64,000 nt of DNA from Bradysia coprophila (GCF_014529535.1 NW_023503727.1:310001-374000); one strand, 5' to 3'; numbered from the stretch's first letter, positions 21,353-33,500 are shown. Notes: generated from the sequence alone by a model not told the origin. Numbers and translations are program-made.

Positions 21353-22469
21353 TTATGATTTCCAGAAATTGGGATTCTGTTGCAAGCGCCGCTCAAAATT
21401 CGTATACCAAGTCTGTAATGTGGAAAGTGGAACGAATGTTTCGTTTGGATTTGGTACCATTTGTGACTGTGTCAGCGCAAAGCTGGACGAAAAGTTGAAA
21501 AAATTTTCCAACATTTTGCGACCGAACTGCAGATACGTTGTTGTGTTTGTCTGGAGAAGAGAGGGTCATTTCACATATTTAATTGAAGTTACCGCTACGC
21601 ATGCGAGTATTGTTAGAAATACGAACCGTTGATGGAGTCTGTTGAATAACATTTTGTTCGGGTTCGATTGACACTCCCACTTGTGCAATGTGTGATATTG
21701 GCTGGCTACCGAAAATACTTAGTTGACTAGATGCACTGCTACCAATTTCGTCCAATTTTTTCAATTGTGAAATCTTGAATATGGCCGATGGCTTCGAATT
21801 CGAAATGTAACCGAGCAGTTGCCAATTTGGTGGTGCTGCTGGGTCGGGCCAACTGTACACGGACAAATTGTTGTTAAAAAAAAAAGTTCGAAAAAATGTT
21901 GGCAACTCAAATTGCTCACCTGAAGTAGACGGATCCAGCCAATCCGATCGGCAATGGGGTTTCACCAGTCAGAAATATGACGATGTGATTGATATTGTCA
22001 GCCTCGGGGATGTTGATGAGAAATTGTGTTTCTCCAACTTGTTGAAAATCAGTTTGGACCTAGACGAAAAGTGGTTAGTGACTCATTGGTTCCGAAGTGA
22101 CAATCTCTGATTATAAACCCAATGCTAACAGACCGATATACCGCGGATGCTAGTGGCAGAGTCGAAAGAATAGTCGAATTTGGGAAGTAGTTGCAGCCTA
22201 AACTCAGACCCGTGGGAAGAAGTGCATGGAAAACATTTTTGTTTTTGGTGACGGACACTTTTTGCATGCACTACGTTACCACGGGAGTTCTGGAAGCTAA
22301 CATTTTGTTCTCTATTTTGGACACTATTTTCCGTACGATCTACGTTTATCATTATTGAATCTAGTTTCTAGTCTCTATTTGTTGAAAATAGTAGTTCCAA
22401 CGCAGGTTTTCCCTTGTAAATACTCTGACGTACTAGTGCTCTCCACCCAGACATCAAATTTGTAAACAT
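21353..22469 (-). CDS. Hikeshi: Hikeshi, Hsp70 nuclear import carrier (199 aa)
   Basis: Hikeshi carries Hsp70 into the nucleus during heat stress. Minus-strand exons are 22469-22434 (start, tentative), 22059-21920, 21852-21627 and 21550-21353, all phase-compatible. Family signatures: VQTDFQQVGE near residues 13-22, INHIVIFLTGETPLP, SVYFSWPD, WQLLGYISNSKPSAIFKIS, and the C-terminal LQFGRKMLENFFNFSSSF, then FERRLQQNPNFWKS at the very end. The length matches the human protein (197 aa). The first exon (MFTNLMSGWRAL) is chosen because its donor GTACGT is consensus and it resembles the usual MFGxxVxGRL start; 22236-22210 (MFSMHFFPR) is the alternative. The donor after exon 3 is GTTCGT, unusual. Confidence is high for exons 2-4 and moderate for exon 1. 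Confidence 0.9.
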
Positions 22470-22895
22470 TGAACGATTAGTTTCGAAAATTAGAGTACCC
22501 AGCACTAATCTACCGAATATTATTTGACTGATACTCCGGTTGTTCACTGGTAAGTCTAATCCCGTCAGAATTAGAACTATTCGGTCTAATTTTTCACTTG
22601 TTCCTTCAATTTGTTTACTGAACTAGATTAAGTCCAATTCTTAGTTGGAGAAAACGCCTATTGTACTGATAACACACGCATTACATTACATTCTACATGC
22701 CATGAGACAATTAACTAAATAAAATGATTGAACTTACTAAGCGTCCAGATACAATGCACCCCAACATTTTCGAGAAGAATCTGTTGCAAAACCTTCAAAA
22801 TATAAACACGGCGTTCAGAACGTTCTGAATTTATGTTTTGACATTGATGTTTGACAGTTTGGTTTGAAGAAGAAGAAAAGAACGTGAGCCGCGTA
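22470..22895. other. Spacer upstream of Hikeshi
   Basis: Presumed 5' flank of Hikeshi (minus strand). No recognisable promoter word, and no gene on the other strand. Confidence 0.35.
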
Positions 22896-23605
22896 CCAAG
22901 GTAAATATAGTGTGCAGGTAATAGGTTTGTTCCAAATAACTGTAAAGGCGAACTTTGACAACCCGAACCACGACGATTTGATCCATAGACGACATAACCT
23001 TTGTTTTTTGCTGAAATTTTAAGGCGCCGTATACTTATAGTGACAGCTTTCAAAAAAATTTACGTATTGAAGCTGCTTCGCGCCTATTTCGGCAGCTCAT
23101 TTTTCATGAGCAGTTGTTTAGGTTATGTTGTCTATGGATTGAATTTGACAATTGATATGGCCTTGGAACAGACCTATTCCCAAGGTAAATATAGTGAGGA
23201 GGTAATGCCATATACAACCGAATCAGATGTGCAGTGGCACGAAAGTTTGCTTAGAAACCTGGGCCATCTGTTTTGTGTTAGGCACAACATTTTGTAAAAC
23301 ACAAGTAAATCGTAGTCAACCATTTTAAAAAAAAGATGTCAGTGGTAACGAACTATTGTGCTAGGCCGCGCGTCTGAATGGCATTACCTCCGCCTATATA
23401 TTTACCTTGGTAATTCCATATAATCGAATCAGACGAAAAAATGGAATAGAACGTCTGGCCATCTGTTGTGAGATAGTGAAAATGTTTGTGAAACACAAGT
23501 AAATCGTAGTCAACCATTTAAAAAAAGATGTCATTGGCATCGAACTTATGTGCTAGACCGTGCGTCTGAATGGCATTACCTCCTTACTATATCTCCCTGG
23601 CCGCA
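22896..23605. mobile_element. Cluster of CAAGGTAAATATAGTG MITE ends
   Basis: The end word caaggtaaatatagtg(a/t)g occurs at 22897 and 23179. The inverted form (ctatatatttaccttg and actatatctccctgg) ends near 23401 and 23602. This suggests one MITE nested in or tandem with another. Related ends flank 32065-33500. The end CAAGG plus partly matching 8-bp flanks (CCTATTCC and GTAATTCC) suggest hAT ancestry, less clearly than for other elements here. Confidence 0.5.
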
Positions 23606-24302
23606 CATCGTAAAGCGTCATCAGTACCAGACCTGTCTAAAGTTCACACAGATTTTGAAAATTTTTCTTGTAGATTTTTGCAAACATATATCAATGAATT
23701 AAATTAAACTAGACATGACCCGAAAATACTTAAGCTCAGCTTTCCAACGAGCCCACTCTCACCCGGAACGATCATTTATAACGGCCAAAAAATTCGGATA
23801 AAAAACACTTTTTTCCCACTTTTTTCGGAGATCTTCCACCAGCAACCAGGTGTGGCTCGAGACTGTGTGAGACCTGTATTGAGGTCTACTGGCAAAGACC
23901 TTTCAAACCATGTATATATCCATCCCAGACGAAATAGGTCCGATTTTGATATGTGGATTTTCAAAAGAATCCCTCTAAAGCATATACAACCAGGTCAATT
24001 TACTTGCTAGAAGTTGCTAGTTCGGACAGGTGCATCCACCAATAATAAATTACGAAAACAAAGCTACTTCACAACCTATACAGCTTTGATCTGTAGATCA
24101 TAGTTCGTGAGTGGGTTCTAAGTCGTACGAAGGAAGAGCTTCGTGGAGGCGCCACTAGAAAATTTAGGTGCCACTCAGAGCCCTCAGAAGTTTGTCTTTA
24201 CTTGCCTAACCTGTTATTTCAGAACCCATGCATTTGGTCCAAGGCCATACGAATGGGTTGTGATTTTCGCTATTTTAAGAAGAAGTAGAATGACGTTTCA
24301 GG
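23606..24302. other. Intergenic, no recognised gene
   Basis: No supported gene. The last 8 bp (24295-24302) are the left target duplication of the next MITE. Confidence 0.4.
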
Positions 24303-24502
24303 CAGGGACTATTTTGAGAAATCGAATTTCTCAAAATTTCTCAATTATTTCTCAATTATTTCTCAAAGAATTTCTCAAAAATTTCTCAAATTTCTCAAAA
24401 TTCTCAAATTTCTCAAAAATATAAAAAATTTCTCAAAAATTTCTCAAAGAATTTCTCAAATTTCTCAAAATTTCTCAAAGAATTTCTCAAAAATAGTCCC
24501 TG
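24303..24502. mobile_element. hAT-like MITE with 8-bp duplication GTTTCAGG
   Basis: GTTTCAGG at 24295-24302 and 24503-24510 flanks exactly 200 bp. Inverted ends: CAGGGACTATTTTGAGAAAT against CAGGGACTATTTTTGAGAAA. Almost the whole interior is the word tttctcaaa in tandem, which is the complement of the inner end word tttgagaaa. It is the shortest and cleanest example of the MITE plus satellite design also seen at 15908. Confidence 0.9.
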
Positions 24503-24607
24503 GTTTCAGGTCTATGACGCTCAGTAAATACACAATTTGTGAAACTATTTATGTTTCAGGCATGTAGTATACGTTGAATAAATTGGTTTATTGAGTCTAT
24601 ATCTCAA

Positions 24608-26194
24608 TCCCAACAAAAATCTCTTCGAGAAAAGTGTGACGCAGTCTTTGAAATACAATTTCTAAAATGAATGATATCGCTAGAGTTGGCGCTTTCAGCA
24701 TCGTTACGCAAAAATTAAATTTTACACCCAATTAGTTCAAACAAGCTGGCTTAGTTTTTCTCATCATCTGCCAAATAATTTTTACCAAAAAAAAATTGAC
24801 TGGAAACAACCAAAATTTTACCAAAAAAATCTGCGTCGCAAAGTGGCAGATGTTCAGGAACAGACCAGCAAGAAAATTTATCTGCCACATGCGACGCAGA
24901 TTTTTTTGGTAAAATTTTGGTTGTTTCCAGTCTAAATTTTTTTTGTAAAAATTATTTGGCAGATGATGAGAAAACCTAAGCCAGCTTGTTTGAACTAATT
25001 GGGTGTAAAATTTAATTTTTGCGTAACGAAGCTGAAAGCGTCAACTTTAGCGATATCATTCATTTTAGAAATTGTATTTCAAAGACTGCGTCACACTTTT
25101 CTCGAAGAGATTTTTGTTGGGATATCAGTCGTTTTAGAAGTGTAGTCAACACTGCTTTTTATAACAGTTTACAGTTTTAATTCAAAAATTTTACGAAATT
25201 CGAAAATTTGACCAAATTCGAAAATTTGAGGAAATTCGAAAATTTGACGAAATTTGAAAATTTGACGAAATTTGAAAATTTGATGAAATTCGAAAATTTG
25301 ACGAAATTTGACGAAATTCGAAAATTTGACGAAAATCGAAAATTTGACGAAATTCCAAAATCTGACGAAATTCAGAAAATTTGACGAAAGTAATTCTCTA
25401 TCTGCCACCATTCAAGAAATATCTCCAAAACCCCAATTGACTCACCCATTTCCAACTTTCGACATTTTTCACATATGTCCCTCTGTTCTACTCGTAAAAC
25501 TCTGAGACTTTGCCGAAGAAAGTAATTCTCTATCTCTCATAACCCAAAAAAATATTAGTCCTTTCATCCTACGCTCGAGTAGCTCAAAATTTGGTCACTC
25601 TAATCACTCTAGCTCAAACGAATCTGCCCCGATTTTTTTAATTATTTTTTTGTTTGAATCGTGTTACGAATACCTTTCATTTCAATACAGCTAAGCTACA
25701 GCCGAAAACGCGTTCCCGACCCTCGAAAACCACATTTAGAAACCACTTCGAGGCCAATAAAACAAAATTCTGGTTTTTCCTGTGGTAATGGCGTATCACA
25801 TTTTCATTTTTATGCCCACCCTGAGGTTCCTGCAAAATTTCATGGAGATTGGCTGACTAGTTTCCGAGATCGACCGTCGATAGATAGACAGATAGAAACA
25901 TACAGAGTAAGTTGAAAGATTTTGATTGTTTGGAAAACGTTAATTTGGTGCATTTTCTATCAAAATGACCAACTTCAAAACGATGTATCTCCGGCAATTT
26001 TAAAGTTACATAGTCGAGTGATAGCTCGTTTTGCTCGTATTTGAAGCGCGCGAATAAGATAGAATAGGATTTGTGGTGATACAGGCCAAAGGAATTCTCG
26101 CCTATATATAGTTGCCGCGTCTCAAAAAAATTTCTTCGTTCTTTTTTTGGAAGTTAGACTGCGTCAAGTCCTCCGCTAACGCTCCGGACATGAT
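24608..26194. mobile_element. R1 repeat family, copy 2
   Basis: Same order as copy 1: an inverted head (tcccaacaaaaatctcttcg at 24608 and its complement ending at about 25122) with a central hairpin around gcgacgcagattt, a satellite at 25193-25390, the conserved block tcctacgctcgagtagctc, and the end gctccggacatgat. The head arms are about 230 bp, so a transcript would form a long stem. No coding capacity. Confidence 0.75.
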
Positions 26195-26458
26195 TTCAAT
26201 AGATCATTGAAGTGAAAAATCAAAAAGAAAATGTTGACATTGGCGCTGGCGATCAGTTTCGACGATCAAACCATGAACTTTCATCACAACCCATTGTTAA
26301 ATTATTGTGTTCATCCATAGAGACATAAGCTCATCTACATTTATATGTGGATGAAATCGTTGCCGTTCGTGTTGTTAAAGTTTGGGCTTACAGTTATTTG
26401 GAACAAACCTTCAGTTACTTAAGACCTTTTTCCACAACCTTGGTACGTCGGTACAGTA

Positions 26459-26502
26459 GCATATGCTTAGAGTAATCATAATTACTCTAAGAGCATATGT
26501 TA
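26459..26502. repeat. Short hairpin, catatgcttagagtaat
   Basis: The arms catatgcttagagtaat and attactctaagagcatatg pair around cata. It lies about 100 bp upstream of the SNRNP35 start codon. Confidence 0.7.
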
Positions 26503-26599
26503 ATTCAAAAATTTTACAGCCGGTAAACAAAGCTGTCAAAATTACGTCTAGAGAGAGGCAGTGTAAACCCTCCTTCAAAACAAAACAAAACAAACAGAA

Positions 26600-27338
26600 A
26601 TGAGTACACAGTCGTCGTCAGATGCAAAATCCTCACGATCCAGAGGATGGACAAAATATGTTGACGATGTTTACGATCCGATAAAAGTTGGTTCCATCGA
26701 TGGTAAGTCCGTCCATTAAAAGTTCGCCCGTAAAAACTTGCAATTTACTTGTGCATTTGTTCACATCGAAGGAACCGACACCGAGCCACACGACAGAGCT
26801 ATAATTCGAGCCCTGAAATCGACTTATAAGCCTAACGAACGTGTGGTTGGTGAACCGCGGCACACCGTATTCGTCGGTCGATTACACGACAAAACTGACG
26901 AGGACAAGCTGAAGCACAAATTCCGAAAATGCGGCAAAGTTCGACGTTGTCGTGTTGTTCGAGACATTATCACTGGAGCTTCCAAATGTTACGGTTTCAT
27001 TGAATTCGAGTCAAGGTCCGAGGCTCGAGAAGCCGTTAGTACTATGAACAAGGCCATCATTCATGACTGTGAAATCATTGTTGACTACGAATGTGAACGG
27101 TTGGTTGGCTAGGTTTTTGAGTAATGTTCCAGCATAACGTGATGAGTGTTTCAGGACATTGAAGGGTTGGAAACCTAGACGATTAGGAGGCGGATTTGGC
27201 GGTAAGAAGGAGTCCGGCCAATTGCGGTTCGGTGGAAGGGTGCGTCCATTTCAACGGCCGTTTGAAGTCGGTGATTCTTCAAAACCAACCAATTTCCGCG
27301 AAGTTTTTCGACAACAGAAGTTGCATCAGCATAGATAG
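26600..27338 (+). CDS. SNRNP35: U11/U12 snRNP 35 kDa protein (204 aa)
   Basis: A component of the minor (U12-type) spliceosome, a relative of U1-70K that binds U11 snRNA in the nucleus. Exons 26600-26702, 26772-27099 and 27155-27338 join in frame. The leader [23 protein letters not shown] matches the family start. A single RRM spans residues 65-142 with RNP2 VFVGRL (67-72) and RNP1 CYGFIEF (107-113). The tail contains [20 protein letters not shown] and [11 protein letters not shown], both typical of this protein. Human SNRNP35 is 246 aa, so this tail is shorter. The second intron donor is GTTGGT. It is convergent with ABCF1, 127 bp between stops. Confidence 0.95.
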
Positions 27339-27465
27339 GGATACTGAGAGATTAAACGGTTCGAGTAAAATTTCCAATTTTCAATTTTATTTAGATTTTG
27401 GCCGGGACAATCAGTAACAAATTTCTATGGATAACAGTTTAAGAGTCGAATGAAAAGCGGGATAT

Positions 27466-30400
27466 CTATTGTAGAACAGCAGCATTTGCGACCACAGACG
27501 GATTATTCACAACCTCGCCGAGACTGTCCAACACTTCCTTTCTGTAGTCGTCGAAGTCACCTTCAATCTGAAATTTCGTTCGGAGATTAGCAAATCACGA
27601 AACGATCCGCAACAACATCCGCACAACAAAACGTACCTCATTGATTGTCTGATCCTCTATCACATACAATGTGCAATCAGTTTCGCGAATCAGCCGTTCG
27701 TCGTGCGATACGATAACAACGCCGCCCTTATACTCATTAATGGCTTCAGCTAAGGCATCAATAGACTCGATATCCAGATTGTTTGTAGGTTCGTCCAAAA
27801 TCAACACGTCCGGAGCGCTCAAACACAATTCTGCCAAAGCGACGCGAGCTTTTTGCCCACCGGACAGATCCTTCATTCGAATCGTATGCGCATGGCTGGC
27901 CAATCCGAAAGATCCTAAAGCTTTGCGTGCTTTTTCGTGCTGCAAATCGAATAGCCGTTGTAAATACTCAGCGGCACTTTCTTCAGCAGTTAAATGTTCA
28001 CCCGAATGCTGATCGAAACGGCCAATGTGCTGTCAAAAGAAAGGGTGTATGTGTCGTCCGCTGCCTCAATAATTTTACTTTTTGCAACTCACCAATCGAT
28101 GATTTCTGCGATGGTCTCCCTGGTTCGGTTCCAAATCACCCATGAGCAACTTCAAAAAGGTCGATTTGCCCACTCCGTTGGGTCCAACAATAGCAATGCG
28201 ACTGGTTAGATCGATGCCGAAATCAGCCTTGACGAAGAGTGGTTTTTGTCCAGGGAAACTGAAGTTCACGTCTGCAAAGTGAAGGCGAATGTTACAGAAA
28301 CGAATAAATCTGCACCAGGTGCCATGCACCTGTGCTGTTGAACTCACTGTGAAGACCCAAAATCGGAGGCTGTAGTGGCGTCGTATCTGGAAATCTAAAC
28401 TTGACGATGTAATCCTTCGGCTTGGCGAGCAATTCTTGCGGACCATCTTCATCTTCAGCTTTCACTGTTTTACTGCTGCGATTTTTCTCCTGTTTCCTGG
28501 TCAGCGCTTCTTTCTGTTTCTTTTCAGCCGCCTTCTTCGACTGACCATGAGCTTTCAATTCTTTGATTCGTTTCTCTTGTTTTTCGAATTCCTTGACTTG
28601 CTCGCGCCGCTTCTGAACGAACATCTTCTTGAACATTGAGTAATTGCCCTTGTAATAATAAAGTTTCTTGTTGTCTAGATGGATGATTTCGTTGCACACA
28701 TTGTCCAAAAACGATTGATCGTGAGAAACAATCAGCAACGTCTTTTTCCAGCCCTGCAAGTAACTAATTGGAACGAAACGAGAATGAATATAAAACTGAA
28801 AGGAAACGGTTCATGCAACTCACTTGTCCAACCAAATTACAGCATTCAAATCCAAGTGATTGGTAGGTTCATCAAGCATCAACAATGTTGGTTCTAAATA
28901 CAAAGCTCTTGCCAACGATACTCTCATTCTCCATCCACCTGGAATGCGATTCAGTCAGTAAAATTGAAAGGGGTCAGCAGCACACCATTGAAACACTTCG
29001 AAACACTCACCCGAAAATTTGTTGGTCGCTCGGTCCTGCATGTCTTTCGAAAAACCTAAACCAGCCAAAATTCGTCTAGCCCGAGGCTCTGCACTGTCAG
29101 CTCCAATTGCTTTCAACTCGGCATACACTTCGTTTAATCGATCCTGCACCTCTAGGTCGCCACCCTCAGCTTTCTTCTCCAACTCTTCGCATTCTTTCAA
29201 CATTTTTGTTCGTTTCACATCGGCCATCAAAATGGTCTGGACTGCAGTGTTATCATCTGCCACAACCTCTTGTTCGCACAGCAATACATCGATATTCGGC
29301 GGTATGGCGAATGCTCTGGTAGAAATATGGCGCAAGAGAGTAGTTTTTCCGTGACCGTTTGGACCGACCAAACCATATCGACGACCGTTGGCGATTAACA
29401 GATTTGCATTGACGAACAGATCGTTACCCTTCGCTGATATGGTGAAATTTTCAATTTTAATGTCGACGGCATGTTCGAGTGCCGCTTTCTGACCACCGGT
29501 CTTCTGGACTTGAGACATTGTAAAGTTACTATCCAGCTCTGAATGTCCTTGGCCGCCTTTTTTCGTCAGAATTTCCACCTGTTTCTCGTATTCCTGTTGC
29601 TTTTTCAACTTCTTCTTCTCTTTGTGCGTAAGTTTCTTGTCCTTTGCCACATCTTTCGACTCGCTGGTGTCGTTTTCTTCATCAGCATCCATTGTGTTGT
29701 CTTCCTGACTTAATTCTTCAGACTTACTTGCGGTTATCTCCACGGTTGACAGCTTGTCCGTAATTTCTGCAACAGCTTCTGGTTCTGCTTGTTCGACTAC
29801 CAATTGCTCCTCCTCTTCAGCGTTGGATAGATCTTCATCCTCTATGTCCGACTCAACTTTAGCTGGTGCTTTGTTTGGCTTTTTCGACTTATCTGAAAAT
29901 GAAAAACGTAAAATCGAAATTGAATTCGTTGCCAAATTTATGAAAATGAATTGGCAGTGCAAATTAATCCGACAGTCTGGGCGAATGAAGCTCTGCCACT
30001 CTGGCTGTTCTTTCTTCGACAAAATGACAAAACTCACTTTTCTTCTTCGAAACTGGTGCAGCTACTGGAATGTCCGACTCAGAACCATCACTTTCCTCTG
30101 ACGACTCATCCAGTTCGATTTTCTTGGATTTTTTATTCTGCTTCTGCGATTTCTTCACTGGCGCAGCAATTTCATCATCACTTACAGCAACTTGCATCTC
30201 ATTGTCGGAATCCTTATCGTCACCCCAATCATCCTGCTTTCCTTTCTTGCCTTTCTTCTTGGCAACAGTTTTCTTCGCAACGGGCTTAGGAACATCCACA
30301 CTTTCAGTATCACTTTTCTTATCAGCTTCCTCCTCATCCGAATCATCCTTTTTGGATTTCTTTCCCTTTTTCTTTGCATTTCCTTTCTTTGCAGGTTTTT

Positions 30401-30764
30401 CGACCTCAACCGCTTCTTCTTCACTGTCACTATCCCCTTTTCGGCGACCTTTAGCTTTACCTTTCTTTGCAGGTTTTTCGACCTCCACCACCTCTTCTTC
30501 ACTTTCACTATCTCCTTTTCTGCGACCCTTCGCTTTGCCTTTTTTCTTATCTTTCTTCTGTGGTATCACTTCATCCTGGTCTTCTGTCACTTTAACTGCA
30601 TCATCACCGTCAGCCGAATCGGTATCCTTAACGTTTCCTTTCTTGCCTTTCTTTCCTTTCCCTTTCGATTTTGAGGTTATTTCTGTTGTTTGACTAGCTG
30701 CTTCATCGTCTGGAAAATCATCGTCAAAATCTTGATTTTTTTTGTTGCCGCGTTTTTTCGACAT
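27466..30764 (-). CDS. ABCF1: ABC subfamily F ATPase ABCF1 (937 aa, seven exons)
   Basis: A soluble twin-ATPase that binds ribosomes and eIF2 to promote translation initiation; it has no membrane segments. Minus-strand exons: 30764-30038, 29892-29011, 28938-28824, 28763-28348, 28271-28093, 28029-27637, 27567-27466, all in frame. Residues 1-360 are a charged Lys/Glu/Asp/Ser-rich region with repeated [12 protein letters not shown] units, as in the eIF2-binding tail of ABCF1. Domain 1: Walker [10 protein letters not shown] (near 419), signature [10 protein letters not shown] (near 535), Walker [11 protein letters not shown] (near 555), switch SHDQ. Linker rich in KEKKQKEAL. Domain 2: Walker [10 protein letters not shown] (near 743), signature LSGGQKAR (near 828), Walker [11 protein letters not shown] (near 852). 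Human ABCF1 is 845 aa; the excess is in the acidic leader. The start is the only Met before the KKRGNKK leader. Confidence 0.96.
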
Positions 30765-31560
30765 TTTTACTCAAATAATTAAATAGAAAGATCGTGAATA
30801 CGTAAAGATATTTAAAACAATAAATAAACGCAATGTGAGGCAATTTCTCAAAGTGTGTAAAGTACTGGACAGTTCAAATGTCATGTTGGCATTTTGCAAA
30901 TGTCAAAGAATATTCAGTGATAGAGGTGCGAGCGAGAAGAACGATGTCGGCATCACAGGTGAGGCTGTTTACATTTCACAGTTTAGAGAATTTTCGAATC
31001 TCAGAGCGCACTAGAATGACTAGAATGTGATGTGGTATTCGTGTTCTCGACAACGACGACAAAATAAGAGGTGATGAACATATGGCTAAATGTTCAGTCA
31101 ATGAAGTAAGAGATTGTGTTACAATCAGTTCAATCAAGTCACCTGATTAGATTTTACCTAATAAACCGCAATAGACCGTTATGATCAGAGCGAGAAAACG
31201 GAAAACCAGTTAATTATAGAGTGTTACAGCCAAGGACAGTCAAAAAAGTGTATTATCGATTTCAGCTGTTTTAACAATACAAATTACAATGGCAAAACAG
31301 CTGAAATCGATGAAACACGTATAGAATAGATCATTGTCAATGTCGTTTGAGACGTCAAATAAGCTGTCATTTTCACAAAGCCAACCACAATATTAAAAAA
31401 ATTTATATGAAGCTGTCATTGTTTGAGGTTAGCTTTGTGAAATTGACAACTGATTTGACACTATTTTAGAGAGAAGTACCGCTATTTGACACTGATCTAT
31501 AAAAATGCACTTTTTTGACTGTCCCAGGCTGTATGATGAAAGAGAAGAAGATATTTTGAC
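30765..31560. other. Spacer upstream of ABCF1
   Basis: Presumed 5' flank of ABCF1 (minus). Contains a small inverted repeat, tatcgatttcagctgtttt near 31253 with aaaacagctgaaatcgatg ending near 31311, a short relative of the MITE at 17664. The right target duplication partner ATTTTGAC is at 31553-31560. Confidence 0.45.
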
Positions 31561-31746
31561 CAAGGCTGTATACTTTGGGGAGGTCACGCAGACCGCCATT
31601 TTATTAAATACGCGGGAACACACCTTTTCCATACAAACAAATTCACCAAAATTGAATTTGTATGGCGTGGTGAATTTTTTGTGTGAAACGTGGTGTGTAA
31701 CCCGCGTATCTGCATCTGCGTGACCTCCCCAAAGTATACAACCTTG
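31561..31746. mobile_element. hAT-like MITE with 8-bp duplication ATTTTGAC
   Basis: ATTTTGAC at 31553-31560 and 31747-31754. The inverted ends of about 32 bp begin CAAGGCTGTATACTTTGGGG (left) and CAAGGTTGTATACTTTGGGG (right, complemented). 186 bp, non-coding; the open frames across it are incidental. Confidence 0.88.
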
Positions 31747-32064
31747 ATTTTGACAAGTACCCCAAGGCAAGTTAAAATAAACTGGTCTTCTGTCCTCTCG
31801 CTATCAACGTACCACGTTGAAAGAGAAGCAATACTTTGACAAGTGCACCAAGGCAAGTTTTCTCGCTCTGATCATAACAGTCTATAACTTGACTTGGGGA
31901 CTCGGGGTACGGCAGACCTAATTTTTCTTTTGTTAACCTGTCAAATTTAAAATGTTCGAGTTAAGTCATTTTCGAGTTTCTTTGTGTTGCTAGAGAAAAG
32001 GTTCAACTGTATGACACGGATGACGACTATTTGCATCCCTTTCTATCACGTTTTCTTCTTCCAA
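31747..32064. other. Spacer, no recognised gene
   Basis: Contains a repeat of 'tttgacaagt(a/g)c(c/a)cca(a)ggcaag' near 31749 and 31837, probably an old duplicated flank. Nothing else is supported. Confidence 0.35.
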
Positions 32065-33500
32065 GGTACATATAATGTGGAGGTGATGTCATATATAACC
32101 GAATCAGTTGTGAGGTGGCATGCAAGTTCGATACAAACGCTATGTCCTCTTTTCGTAAAAAAAAACATAGCTAACGCCGACCCGTACGAAACACCTATTC
32201 GTATCAAAAGCCTTTAATGTGAAACTCTTCATTTCTCTTACTTCATTTTCTTCTCTGCTGAAAAACTATTCTCCCTTTAAAATCACTTACATTATCCACT
32301 CTTTGCCTTGTTATCATATACAACTAAATTGCCGGAGGCAATATAGACAGCCCCGTACGAAGACAAATTTCATAAATTCCTATTTAAGCAGCTATATACC
32401 GCTATATTTAACTATATTTCACTATAAATAAACATTTCACAGAGGAATATGCTATTATATAGCTCTATATGCCTGTATATAGCTCAATATAGCTGTATAT
32501 TGGTATATATAGATGTCCGTATATGGAATCCCTGAAACCCCACACACATAACAAATTATTTCCATGTTAACAGAAACTCTCTAAGCATCATTTTTCCCAA
32601 GATATATCACTTTTATTAAAATCCAATATGGCCACCGGCAGCCATTTTGTTAGGAGACCGGAAATAGTACCGACGCTTTACATTCGTTAATACCTTTCAA
32701 ACAAAAAAAAAATCATGAAATTCGGTCAAAATTTACTCGAGATATTGTCAAAATACACCACGTTCACTGTACGGCCGAGTAGCCAGATAAGAGCTCACTC
32801 CAAGAGACCTAGCTCACGCTCCGGAGAACATAATTTCATAAAAAAAATTTTCACTGATTGGTACGGTCAATACCTATCTAATAAAGCTAAAACGAACGAA
32901 ATATGTTAAAATTTGGCCGACCTACAAGCAAAAACTGCTTGCCGCCCTGTGCCTGTTTCACACCAAGGGGTCTAACTCACGAGTCGGTCATCCGATTTCC
33001 ATAAACTTTTTTTTTTGTCGATCGGTATTGTAAATACCTTTTATTTGACGTATCACTTACAAGTTTAACGTTTAAATGTCCGGAGATATCTTCGAAAAAC
33101 CGTAAAGCACTTATTGGGCCACAGCTCGGGAGGGGTCGATCCAAAATCACTCATCTTCGAACTTAGCCTGTCTTTTGACATTACCAAACGGGAAAAAAAA
33201 GAATTTTCAAAATCAGATGCGTTTTACTCAAGTTATCGTGCAGACAGACAGACGGACAGACGGACATTTTTTTTCCGCGGATTTGGCATCTCTAGACAAC
33301 CACAATAGGTTTCCCTTACTCAGGGAGTCCAATTCGATGTGTTATAAACGTATGCGTAAACCTATAAGACCCCAGTACTTCGTACGGGTCTAAAAATGGA
33401 ATAGAAGCTCGGGCCATCTGTCTGCCATCTGTGATGGCAAAAAAATTTTGTGAACACAACTGCGCATCTGAATGACCTCCACACTATATCTACCTTGGTT
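32065..33500. mobile_element. MITE of the CAAGGTA(C/G)ATATA family carrying an R2 fragment
   Basis: Ends CAAGGTACATATAATGTGG (left) and, complemented, CAAGGTAGATATAGTGTGG (right). Flanking words tcttcttc and gtttcttc match in six of eight positions, a possible aged target duplication. The interior includes a reverse R2 fragment (about 33080-33400, with gacagacggacagacggaca and cttcgtacgggtc) and a tatatag-rich stretch near 32390-32520. Non-coding. Confidence 0.55.

Noticed and set aside
22210-22236. MFSMHFFPR as Hikeshi exon 1
   Set aside because: In phase but with donor GTCTGA and poor likeness to the family start; 22469-22434 is preferred.
30070-30693. 207-codon plus-strand frame rich in Ser and Phe
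   Set aside because: Antisense shadow of the Lys/Glu-rich ABCF1 leader.
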